Origin: an uncultured Gemmiger sp.
GTDB taxonomy: Bacteria > Bacillota > Clostridia > Oscillospirales > Ruminococcaceae
Direction of reading: 5' to 3'
Length of the DNA stretch: 40,175 nucleotides
Assembly: GCA_944388165.1 (NCBI GenBank)
Contig: CALXHS010000088.1
Location: 1-40,175, forward strand
The notes under the pieces were generated by a model that had not been told where the DNA came from, did not search any database, and saw nothing but the letters and a program-made list of their open reading frames with translations. Positions 6,306 through 13,002 of the stretch are shown in pieces. The position numbers and the translations under genes were made by a program. Every line of letters begins with the position of its first letter. Positions within the stretch are counted from its first letter, which is position 1.

Positions 6306-9300
6306 ATGCCGAAAGACCCGAGAATCAAGAAGGTAATGGTCATCGGCTCCGGCCCCATCATCATCGGCCAGGCCGCTGAGTTCGACTATTCCGGCACCCA
6401 GGCCTGCCGCGCTCTGAAGAGCGAGGGCATCGAGACGGTGCTGGTCAACTCCAACCCGGCCACCATCATGACCGATCCCGACATTGCCGACCATGTGTAT
6501 ATCGAGCCCCTCACCGCCGAGGTGGTGGAGCGCATCATCGAGAAGGAAAAGCCCGACGCCATCCTGCCCAACCTGGGCGGCCAGATGGGCCTGAACCTCT
6601 CCATGGAACTGGCCCGCAGCGGTTTCCTGGACCGTTCCGGCGTGCGCCTGCTGGCCTGCCGCCCGGACACCATCGACCGCGCCGAGGACCGTCAGCTCTT
6701 CAAGGATACCATGGAGAAGCTGCACCAGCCCATCGTGCCTTCCAAGGTGGTGGAAGAGCTGGAGGACGCGGTGGAATACGCCGCCACCATCGGCTACCCC
6801 GTCATCGTCCGCCCCGCCTTCACCATGGGCGGTACCGGCGGCGGTATCTGCGAGGACGAGGAAAAGCTGCGTGAGATCGCCACCAACGGCCTGCGCCTGT
6901 CTCCCATCACCCAGATCCTGGTGGAAAAGTGCATCGCCGGCTGGAAGGAAATCGAATACGAGGTCATGCGTGACTCCAAAGGCAACGTGATCACCGTCTG
7001 CAACATGGAGAACCTGGACCCCGTGGGCGTGCACACCGGCGACTCCATCGTCGTGGCCCCCAGCCAGACCCTGTCCGACAAGGAATACCAGATGCTGCGC
7101 ACCGCCGCTCTGGACATCATCACCGAGCTGGGCATCGAAGGCGGCTGCAACTGCCAGTTCGCCCTCAACCCGGACAGCTTCGAGTACGCGGTCATCGAGG
7201 TCAACCCCCGTGTGTCCCGTTCCTCCGCTCTGGCTTCCAAGGCCACCGGTTACCCCATCGCCAAGGTGGCCACCAAGATCGCCCTGGGCTACACCCTGGA
7301 CGAGATCACCAACGACGTTACCGGCGAGACCTGCGCCTGCTTCGAGCCTGCCCTGGACTACGTGGTGGTCAAGTACCCCAAGTGGCCTTTCGACAAGTTC
7401 GTCTATGCCGACAAGTCTCTGGGCACCCAGATGATGGCCACCGGCGAAGTCATGGCCATCGGCAACAATTTCGAACATGCCATGATGAAGGCTGTGTCCT
7501 CCATCGAACTGGGCATGGACACCCTGACCCTGCCGGATTTCGAGACCCTCTCCACCGAGGAAATCATCGAACACCTGCATGTGCAGGATTCCGAGCGCGC
7601 TTTCTGCGTCTACGAAGCCCTCAAGCGGGGCGTGGACCACAAGGTCATCTATGACATCACCAAGATCGACTGGTGGTTCCTGGACAAGATGCAGCACCTG
7701 GCCGACCTGGAAATGGGCCTGAAGAACGGCGAACTCACCCGGGAGAAGTATCTGGAAGCCAAGAAATACGGCTTCCTGGACAAGACCATCCTGCGTCTGT
7801 CCGGCGCTTCCGAACTGCCGGTGAAGGACCTGCATGCCGGGTTCAAGATGGTCGATACCTGCGCCGCGGAATTTGCCGCCCGCACTCCCTACTTCTACTC
7901 CACCTACGACCAGGACAACGAGGCCGCCGGCTTCATTGAGGAGCACAGCGACAAGTCCCGCAAGAAGGTGCTGGTCTTCGGTTCCGGCCCCATCCGCATC
8001 GGCCAGGGCATCGAATTCGACTACTGCTCGGTGCACGCGGTGTGGACGCTGAAAAAGCACGGCTGCGAGGCCATCCTCATCAACAACAACCCCGAGACCG
8101 TTTCCACCGACTTCGACACCGGCGACCGTCTGTACTTTGACCCGCTGAACCCCGAAAGCGTGGACAATGTCATCGCCACCGAAAAGCCCGACGCCTGCCT
8201 GGTGCAGTTCGGCGGCCAGACCGCCATCAAGCTGGCCAACCACATGGACGAGATCGGCCTGCCCATCCTGGGCACCCCGGCCGACGCCATCGACGAGGCC
8301 GAGGACCGTGAACGCTTCGACGAACTGCTGGAGCGCTGCGGCATCCCCCGTCCCGAGGGCCGCACCGTCTACACCCTGGACGAAGCCCTCAAGGCTGCCG
8401 AGGAAGTGGGCTATCCCGTTCTGATGCGTCCTTCCTACGTGCTGGGCGGCCAGAACATGATCGTGGCTTACAACTCCGCCGACGTTGTGGAGTATATGGG
8501 CGTCATCACCGCCCACGTGGATATGTCCCACCCTGTGCTGATGGACAAGTACATCTACGGCACCGAATGTGAAGTGGACGCCATCTGCGACGGCGAGGAT
8601 TACCTGGTTCCCGGCATCATGGAACAGATCGAGCGCACCGGCGTGCATTCCGGCGACTCCATCTGCGTCTATCCGCCCTACGACTTCCCCCAGAGCGTCA
8701 TCGACACCCTGGTGGATTACACCGGCCGCTTTGCCCGTGAACTGAAGGTCGTGGGTCTGGTCAACGTGCAGTACGCCGTGCAGGACGGCAAGGTTTACGT
8801 CATCGAGGTGAACCCCCGTTCCTCCCGTACCGTGCCCTATATCAGCAAGGTCACCGGCGTTCCCATGGTGGACCTGGCCGTGCGCTGCACTCTGGGCGAA
8901 AAGCTCAAGGATATGGGCTACGGCACCGGCCTGTGGCGCGGCGGCAAGAGCCCCTACTATGCGGTCAAGGTGCCCGTGTACAGCTTCCTGAAGCTGCACG
9001 GCGTGGACACTATGCTGGGCCCCGAAATGAAGTCCACCGGCGAAGTGCTGGGCATTGCCCCCACCTTCCACGAGGCCATGATGAAGGGCCTGGTGGGCGC
9101 CGGTTACCAGTTCAAGACCCCCGGCCCCGGTTCCTGTGTCATCATCTCGGTGAAGGACGCCGACAAGGCCGAAGCTGCCGAACTGGCCTGGAAGCTGCAT
9201 GACTATGGCTACAAGATCTACGGCACTCCCGGCACCGCCCGCTACCTGAACAGTGAAATGATCCCCTGCAGCGTGGTGCGTCAGGTCAGCGGCGAGCGTC

Positions 9301-9545
9301 CCAACGTCATCGATCTGCTGGAAAGCGGCCTGGTGGATTACATCATCTCCACCAGCCCCCATGGCCGTGACCCCCCCCGTGATTCGGTAAAGTTCCGCCG
9401 CAAGGCCACCGAGCTTTCCATCCCCTGCATCACCGCCCTGGACACCGCCCGCGTGCTGGTGGATGCCCTGCGCGGCGATCATGACATCAGCAAGATGGAA
9501 CTGGTGGACGTGGCTACCCTGCATCGTGACCCGAAGGGAAAATAA
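6306..9545 (+). CDS. carB: Carbamoyl-phosphate synthase large subunit
   Basis: CarB makes carbamoyl phosphate from bicarbonate, ammonia and two ATP. The 1079 residues show the usual internal duplication: two pre-ATP-grasp and ATP-grasp halves, beginning at VIGSGPIIIGQAAEFDYSG and again near residue 555 at VFGSGPIRIGQGIEFDY. Each half has the ATP-grasp EVNPR motif. The C-terminal MGS-like allosteric domain (about residue 940 on) is where UMP and ornithine act in E. coli. AAGGAGGG precedes the ATG. Clustering with the pyr genes suggests the enzyme serves pyrimidines; whether it also serves arginine cannot be told here. Confidence 0.97.
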   Translation: MPKDPRIKKVMVIGSGPIIIGQAAEFDYSGTQACRALKSEGIETVLVNSNPATIMTDPDIADHVYIEPLTAEVVERIIEKEKPDAILPNLGGQMGLNLSMELARSGFLDRSGVRLLACRPDTIDRAEDRQLFKDTMEKLHQPIVPSKVVEELEDAVEYAATIGYPVIVRPAFTMGGTGGGICEDEEKLREIATNGLRLSPITQILVEKCIAGWKEIEYEVMRDSKGNVITVCNMENLDPVGVHTGDSIVVAPSQTLSDKEYQMLRTAALDIITELGIEGGCNCQFALNPDSFEYAVIEVNPRVSRSSALASKATGYPIAKVATKIALGYTLDEITNDVTGETCACFEPALDYVVVKYPKWPFDKFVYADKSLGTQMMATGEVMAIGNNFEHAMMKAVSSIELGMDTLTLPDFETLSTEEIIEHLHVQDSERAFCVYEALKRGVDHKVIYDITKIDWWFLDKMQHLADLEMGLKNGELTREKYLEAKKYGFLDKTILRLSGASELPVKDLHAGFKMVDTCAAEFAARTPYFYSTYDQDNEAAGFIEEHSDKSRKKVLVFGSGPIRIGQGIEFDYCSVHAVWTLKKHGCEAILINNNPETVSTDFDTGDRLYFDPLNPESVDNVIATEKPDACLVQFGGQTAIKLANHMDEIGLPILGTPADAIDEAEDRERFDELLERCGIPRPEGRTVYTLDEALKAAEEVGYPVLMRPSYVLGGQNMIVAYNSADVVEYMGVITAHVDMSHPVLMDKYIYGTECEVDAICDGEDYLVPGIMEQIERTGVHSGDSICVYPPYDFPQSVIDTLVDYTGRFARELKVVGLVNVQYAVQDGKVYVIEVNPRSSRTVPYISKVTGVPMVDLAVRCTLGEKLKDMGYGTGLWRGGKSPYYAVKVPVYSFLKLHGVDTMLGPEMKSTGEVLGIAPTFHEAMMKGLVGAGYQFKTPGPGSCVIISVKDADKAEAAELAWKLHDYGYKIYGTPGTARYLNSEMIPCSVVRQVSGERPNVIDLLESGLVDYIISTSPHGRDPPRDSVKFRRKATELSIPCITALDTARVLVDALRGDHDISKMELVDVATLHRDPKGK

Positions 9546-9563
9546 AACACATTTTTCTCAATC

Positions 9564-9578
9564 CGCCAAAGTTTGGCG
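9564..9578. repeat. Inverted repeat after carB, possible weak terminator
   Basis: CGCCAAA and TTTGGCG flank a single G. The nearest T-run (CTTTTTATC) is about 14 bases further on, so this is a poor intrinsic terminator. It is the only hairpin seen between carB and the next promoter. Confidence 0.3.
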
Positions 9579-9648
9579 CACCCGTGTCCGTGCTTTTTAT
9601 CACAATTGACAATTTTTGTTTGCTGCTCTCCGTTTTTTGCAAAATCCC

Positions 9649-9677
9649 TTGATTCTGCGCCATATTTTTCATATAAT
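9649..9677 (+). promoter_or_regulatory. Sigma-A promoter of the HU gene
   Basis: -35 TTGATT (9649-9654), 17-base spacer, perfect -10 TATAAT (9672-9677). The region upstream is AT-rich with several short T-tracts, which may act as an UP element. This fits strong expression of a nucleoid protein. Confidence 0.8.
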
Positions 9678-9760
9678 TGGTAGCGACAATTTAAACGGGC
9701 ACCCGCTGCAGGGCAGGGAAAGCCTGCGGCAAGGCCCGATGAAACAGGAGATAAAAGCAA

Positions 9761-10036
9761 ATGACAAGATCGCAGTTGATTACCAAAGTTGCCAACGATT
9801 CCGGTCTGAGCGCTGCCCAGGTCGAAAAAGTCATGGATGGTATTTTCGGTACCATCGGGGATGTGCTCCGTGACGGGGAAAAGGTCACCATCGCGGGCTT
9901 CGGTCGTTTTGAGATGCGCGAGCGTCAGACCAAGAACTTCACCAACCCCAAGACCAAGGTCACCAGCCAGCTCAAGCCCACCGCAATCCCGGGCTTCAAG
10001 GCCAGCGGCCGTCTGAAGGAAAAGGTTGCGAAGTAA
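9761..10036 (+). CDS. HU-family DNA-binding protein
   Basis: A 91-residue nucleoid protein that bends DNA as a dimer. The N-terminal helices (MTRSQLITKVANDSGLS) and the GFGRFEMRERQTK strand are typical of HU. The arm keeps the NPKT segment with the DNA-intercalating proline, but reads TNPKTKVTSQ where HU usually has RNPKTGEEI. The C-terminus (GFKASGRLKEKV) is normal. AGGAG at 9746-9750 precedes the ATG. The gene stands alone between its own promoter and a strong terminator. I cannot tell HU from a specialised paralogue without comparison, so no symbol is given. Confidence 0.9.
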   Translation: MTRSQLITKVANDSGLSAAQVEKVMDGIFGTIGDVLRDGEKVTIAGFGRFEMRERQTKNFTNPKTKVTSQLKPTAIPGFKASGRLKEKVAK

Positions 10037-10054
10037 TTCCTAACCAACTGCACA

Positions 10055-10085
10055 CGCCCCCATCCGGAAGGATGGGGGCGTTTTT
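10055..10085 (+). terminator. Intrinsic terminator of the HU gene
   Basis: Perfect 11-bp stem CGCCCCCATCC (10055-10065) with GGATGGGGGCG (10070-10080), GGAA loop, then TTTTT. The flanking CACAC and GTGTG can extend the stem around the T-run. Confidence 0.9.
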
Positions 10086-10100
10086 GTGTGCGTATATGAC

Positions 10101-10143
10101 AAAAACCGCGCGGCCAGGGGCTTACAGGTCCTGGCTGCGTGGT
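10101..10143 (-). terminator. Intrinsic terminator of the minus-strand membrane genes
   Basis: A 14-bp stem with two G-U pairs joins 10105-10118 and 10130-10143. Read on the minus strand it is followed by TTTTT (10105-10101). It faces the HU terminator, so the two converging units are both closed. Confidence 0.75.
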
Positions 10144-10160
10144 TTGTTTGTGTAAAAGAA

Positions 10161-10823
10161 TCAGGCTTCCGCCTTCATGGCCCGCCAGCCGATGACCACC
10201 GTCCACACATACGCGCAGGTCTTGGGGATCATCAGCATGCCGATCACCGGCACGGTATCCGCCCACAGCACCACCGGGATGTAGAACCCGAAGCTGAGCA
10301 CGATGGTCAGCCACATCCAGCGGAAGGCCTTGTCGTCATGCTCTTTGGCGCTGCGGAAGAAGAGCACGATCACCACCAGCCCCAGCGCCGCAAAGGGCAG
10401 ATTCCGCCAGATGCCCCAGCTCAGGGGCACATCGGCGCTGAGCCAGCGGTTCTGGGGCATCATGCACAGTCCCACGCGCAAAGCCGCCAGCACCCATACC
10501 AGCGCGGTGACGCCCCGGCGCCCCTGTACCTGATACCGCAGCCGCCAGACGTAATACAGCAGGATGTAGAACACCGTCATGGTGATGGAGGTGATCCACT
10601 TGCCTGCGCCCAGAGCCACGGTGTAGTTTTCCAGCCCGGTGGTGCACAGCGCCAGCGCACGGGGTACCAGGTGGAAAGCGTCGCCCGCCCCCAGTACCAC
10701 CGCCATGGCCCCGAACAGCCGGAACTGAGCCCGGTCGCCGCACTGCCGCAACATCTTGATGCCCAGGGTCAGCACCGTGGCCAGATATACAATGTCAAAA
10801 CCTGTTTCCATAATTGCCTGCAT
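10161..10823 (-). CDS. Uncharacterised multi-span membrane protein
   Basis: A 220-residue hydrophobic protein with about seven likely membrane spans. I do not recognise the family. The first segment (METGFDIVYLATVLTLGIKM), the HLVPRAL motif in the first loop and a C-terminal basic tail (GWRAMKAEA) are the most distinctive parts. GGGAGG lies upstream of the ATG. It starts 18 bases after the stop of the smaller membrane protein gene, so the two are probably one transcript. Function is unknown. Confidence 0.65.
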   Translation of the reverse strand: MQAIMETGFDIVYLATVLTLGIKMLRQCGDRAQFRLFGAMAVVLGAGDAFHLVPRALALCTTGLENYTVALGAGKWITSITMTVFYILLYYVWRLRYQVQGRRGVTALVWVLAALRVGLCMMPQNRWLSADVPLSWGIWRNLPFAALGLVVIVLFFRSAKEHDDKAFRWMWLTIVLSFGFYIPVVLWADTVPVIGMLMIPKTCAYVWTVVIGWRAMKAEA

Positions 10824-10841
10824 GAGTATGACCTCCCGTTA

Positions 10842-11252
10842 TTATGTGCGCATTGCCCGTACAAAGCGCAGACCGAAGAGCAGTCCCGCCAGCAGCAGGG
10901 CCGCGCCCAGACCGGTGTAAAAGACGGCGATGAAGCCCTGGGGCGCCAGCCCGGAGGCCCGCAGCCAGATGCCGCCGGACATCATCACCGCCATGATGGC
11001 GAAGGACGGGGCATCGAAAAAGCGCCAGAAGAACTGCCGCTCCTGCTCGTATGCCAGGATGCGGGTGCTGTGCTTGTGCACCAGCCGCCCGAAGATGAAC
11101 CGGCGGAACACCTCGAACACCACCGCCGACAGCAGCAGGTTTACCGGGTTCACCCGCCCGGGATAGCACATCAGCCCGATGCGCAGGATATTGAACCCCG
11201 CCGCCGCCCAGACCAGGCAGGCCAGCAGCAGAAGGGTCCGTTTCTTGACCAT
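10842..11252 (-). CDS. Uncharacterised four-span membrane protein
   Basis: A 136-residue protein with likely spans at about 5-25, 36-52, 81-97 and 104-130 and a short charged loop (HKHSTRILAYEQERQ). I do not recognise the family. The start is set at the ATG at 11252 (MVKKRTLLL) because AAAGGAG lies the right distance upstream; an in-frame ATG at 11288 adds 12 residues but has no ribosome site. It is followed closely by the 220-residue membrane gene. The upstream region holds a perfect palindrome (11275-11287) that may control both genes. Confidence 0.65.
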   Translation of the reverse strand: MVKKRTLLLLACLVWAAAGFNILRIGLMCYPGRVNPVNLLLSAVVFEVFRRFIFGRLVHKHSTRILAYEQERQFFWRFFDAPSFAIMAVMMSGGIWLRASGLAPQGFIAVFYTGLGAALLLAGLLFGLRFVRAMRT

Positions 11253-11274
11253 CTCCCAAACTCCTTTCTGAATT

Positions 11275-11287
11275 TGAACATTGTTCA
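11275..11287. promoter_or_regulatory. Palindrome TGAACA-T-TGTTCA, candidate operator
   Basis: Perfect 6-bp half-sites around one base, 23 bases upstream of the ATG of the four-span membrane gene. It may be bound by a dimeric repressor. The neighbouring regulator-like ORF is one candidate; that link is a guess. Confidence 0.35.
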
Positions 11288-11298
11288 TTTTGCGGCCG

Positions 11299-11322
11299 AA
11301 AAATCCCGCGCTGAAGGCGGGA
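11299..11322 (-). terminator. Intrinsic terminator after the TetR-like ORF
   Basis: On the minus strand a 6-bp stem, TCCCGC (11322-11317) with GCGGGA (11309-11304), has a 7-base loop and is followed by TTTTTC. It separates the regulator-like ORF from the two membrane genes. Confidence 0.55.
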
Positions 11323-11327
11323 ACAGT

Positions 11328-11687
11328 TTATTGATACAGAACACGCCGGGTCAGTTCCAAGGCCGGAGCGGGGTCATAGTCCTCCCGCAGCATGGCGCAG
11401 AACAGCATGGCAAACAGGATGTCGGCATACTGCTGGGCACTCAGGCTTTCGTCCAGGGCGCCGGGGCGTACCTTGGGGTCGGTACGCATCACCCCGCACA
11501 GTGCCTGGGGAATATGCTGCCAGGTCTGCTGCATCAGCCGCTTGCCTTCTTCCTTGCCCAACCCCGCAAAACTGGCGGCGTGCAGGTTGAAGAACCCGGG
11601 ATAATGCTCGGCGCCGTAGGCCATCCGGCGGTACAGCCAGGAAATGCAGTCCAGGGTATCCGCATCCTTTCCGGCTCTCTTTGTCAA
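11328..11687 (-). CDS. Small ORF like a TetR C-terminal domain; possibly 5'-truncated
   Basis: The frame encodes about 119 residues from a TTG at 11687. The helical sequence (ISWLYRRMAYGAEHYPGFF, then LFAMLFCAMLRED and LELTRRVLYQ) looks like the ligand-binding half of a TetR-family repressor. No N-terminal helix-turn-helix is present: upstream on this strand lies the promoter and riboswitch of folT. The TTG has no clear ribosome site. It may be a decayed regulator, or a small protein of another family. The terminator after it suggests the locus was once, or still is, transcribed. The TetR link is by eye only. Confidence 0.35.
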   Translation of the reverse strand: MTKRAGKDADTLDCISWLYRRMAYGAEHYPGFFNLHAASFAGLGKEEGKRLMQQTWQHIPQALCGVMRTDPKVRPGALDESLSAQQYADILFAMLFCAMLREDYDPAPALELTRRVLYQ

Positions 11688-11738
11688 CCCCGCCCCGGCA
11701 CAAAAGGGGAGGAAAGCAAGATTATTTTCTGTGCCCGC

Positions 11739-11766
11739 TTGCAAAACGGGTTTTGCGGTGTATAAT
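11739..11766 (+). promoter_or_regulatory. Promoter of folT with an embedded operator-like palindrome
   Basis: -35 TTGCAA (11739-11744), 16-base spacer and perfect -10 TATAAT (11761-11766). The palindrome GCAAAACGGGTTTTGC (11741-11756) fills the -35 and spacer. A protein bound there would block RNA polymerase. Confidence 0.65.
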
Positions 11767-11800
11767 ATAGGGCGTATGTCGGCGGCAGTTCCCGCCGGCA

Positions 11801-11895
11801 AGCAGAGTAGGGGCCCGCGCGTTAAGTGCCTGACCAACGGGGAGTTGTGGCAGGACGAAGCCCAGTGCGCGGTGCGGGTCCCGCATCCCACTGCT
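11801..11895 (+). ncRNA. Tetrahydrofolate (THF) riboswitch
   Basis: The outer helix AGCAG (11801-11805) pairs with CTGCT (11891-11895). Inside are conserved blocks of the Firmicute THF aptamer: GAGTAG near the 5' end, CGCGTTAAGTG, AACGGGGAGTTGT, GACGAAG, GTGCGCGGTG and GCATCCC near the 3' end. They occur in the same order as in the Eubacterium siraeum aptamer I know. It lies between the promoter and the folate transporter gene, the usual place for this riboswitch. A terminator follows directly, so folate binding probably stops transcription. Confidence 0.85.
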
Positions 11896-11904
11896 GCACA
11901 CGGA

Positions 11905-11965
11905 AAGAGCGCTGCCGCAGAAGGGTACCCGCATAGCCTTTTGCGTTGGGTGCTCTTGTTTTTTT
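11905..11965 (+). terminator. Riboswitch expression-platform terminator upstream of folT
   Basis: A two-part hairpin: AAGAGC (11905-11910) with GCTCTT (11952-11957), and inside it CGCAGAAGG with CCTTTTGCG. Seven T (11959-11965) follow. A second small hairpin, TGCCCC with GGGGCA (11965-11981), comes next. Confidence 0.65.
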
Positions 11966-12033
11966 GCCCCTCTTCGGGGCAGGGAAGTGCACGGCCCGGG
12001 TGCGGCCCAGCCTGTATAAGGAGGGCAACTATT

Positions 12034-12603
12034 ATGACCCAGCGTACCCTGTCCAACCCCGCCAGCCTGTATGACCGCCTGTTTGTGCAGGCCGTGCAGG
12101 AACTGCACAACCCCCGCACCCTGGCCACCGCCGCGGTGCTCTCGGCTTTGCATCTCATCCTCAACCAGTTCACCATCCCGGTGTCCGGCCTGCTGGAAGT
12201 GGGCTTCGACTTTCTGGCCACCGCCGCCATGGGGTACCTGTGCGGACCGTGGGTGGCGGGGCTTTCGGGCATTGTCACCGACGTGTTCGGGTATGTCCTG
12301 CGCCCCAACGGCCCCTATTTCCCCGGCTGGACCCTCAGCGCCATTCTGGCGGGGGTCCTGTACGGCTTGTGGTACTACCGCCGCCCGGTAAAACTGTGGC
12401 GCATCATCGCCTGCAAGACCATGGCCGTGGTCATTTTCAACTTCTTCCTCACCCCTCTGTGGCTGCATTTCGTCTACGGACAGGCTTTTGTGGTGCTCAG
12501 CAGCCTGCGCTTTGTGAAGAACCTCATCAAGTTCCCCATCGACGTGGCGCTTCTGCTGCTGGTGCTCAAAACCTGTGAGACCTACCGGGCCCGGCAGCGA
12601 TGA
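12034..12603 (+). CDS. folT: Folate ECF transporter substrate-binding (S) component
   Basis: A 189-residue membrane protein with about five or six spans. It is the substrate-capturing subunit of an energy-coupling-factor importer; the shared EcfAA'T module must be encoded elsewhere. The pattern RTLATAAVLSALHLILNQF, the GPWVAGLSGIVTD helix and the RPNGPYFPGWTLSAIL loop fit the FolT/folate S-component family. The THF riboswitch upstream strongly supports folate as substrate. The ATG at 12034 follows AAGGAGGG; the open frame extends further upstream only through riboswitch DNA. A terminator follows 37 bases after the stop. Confidence 0.85.
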   Translation: MTQRTLSNPASLYDRLFVQAVQELHNPRTLATAAVLSALHLILNQFTIPVSGLLEVGFDFLATAAMGYLCGPWVAGLSGIVTDVFGYVLRPNGPYFPGWTLSAILAGVLYGLWYYRRPVKLWRIIACKTMAVVIFNFFLTPLWLHFVYGQAFVVLSSLRFVKNLIKFPIDVALLLLVLKTCETYRARQR

Positions 12604-12640
12604 CAGCCCTGTTTATATAAGTACCCCCTGGGACAATCAG

Positions 12641-12668
12641 GCCCGGCGCCCGCAGGTGCCGGGCTTTT
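12641..12668 (+). terminator. Intrinsic terminator of folT
   Basis: A 10-bp stem with one G-U pair, GCCCGGCGCC (12641-12650) with GGTGCCGGGC (12655-12664), CGCA loop, then TTTT. Confidence 0.85.
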
Positions 12669-12883
12669 CCTTTGCCCAAAAGGGGAGAGGCGGGGAGTTC
12701 TATGGGTTTGTTTTCCCGTACAGGAAAAATCTGTATGCGGAAAACGAACAGGTGACCGCCTATGCACTGCGAAAAAGTCGTACTTTTTCAAAAAATCCTT
12801 GTGCGTTTCTTCCAGAGCCACGCGAAAAAATCCGCGGCAAAAATTACAAATTCACAGTTTTTTTACATTTGTCCCGAAAGTTA
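12669..12883. other. AT-rich intergenic region upstream of the BMP operon
   Basis: No gene is seen in this stretch. It holds two small inverted repeats: TTTTCC with GGAAAA (12711-12728), and GAAAAAGT-CGT-ACTTTTTC (12771-12789). The second is a good candidate operator about 100 bases upstream of the -35 box. The rest is A- and T-tract DNA, possibly an upstream promoter element. Confidence 0.4.
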
Positions 12884-12912
12884 TTGAAAAACCGGGGCGG
12901 GGTGTCTACAAT
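12884..12912 (+). promoter_or_regulatory. Sigma-A promoter of the BMP-family ABC operon
   Basis: -35 TTGAAA (12884-12889), 17-base spacer, -10 TACAAT (12907-12912). The leader to the first gene is about 85 bases. I found no purine riboswitch in it. Confidence 0.75.
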
Positions 12913-13002
12913 AGAACAGTAAGAGCGGCATGCCGGTTCGGCGGGCCGCGCGTTTCATTTTGTTTTGCTTGCAACAGACAAAGAGAAAAGGAGAACCATC
13001 TT

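Noticed and set aside
6084-9524. A very long open frame (1146 codons) on the minus strand opposite carB
   Set aside because: Its composition (His-, Gly- and Val-rich, no domain pattern) is the mirror of GC-rich codon use in carB. carB is certain, and the antisense frame has no ribosome site.
12913-13002. A purine riboswitch before the BMP importer
   Set aside because: The leader lacks the conserved purine-aptamer loops; it has only a short CGGCATGCCG hairpin.
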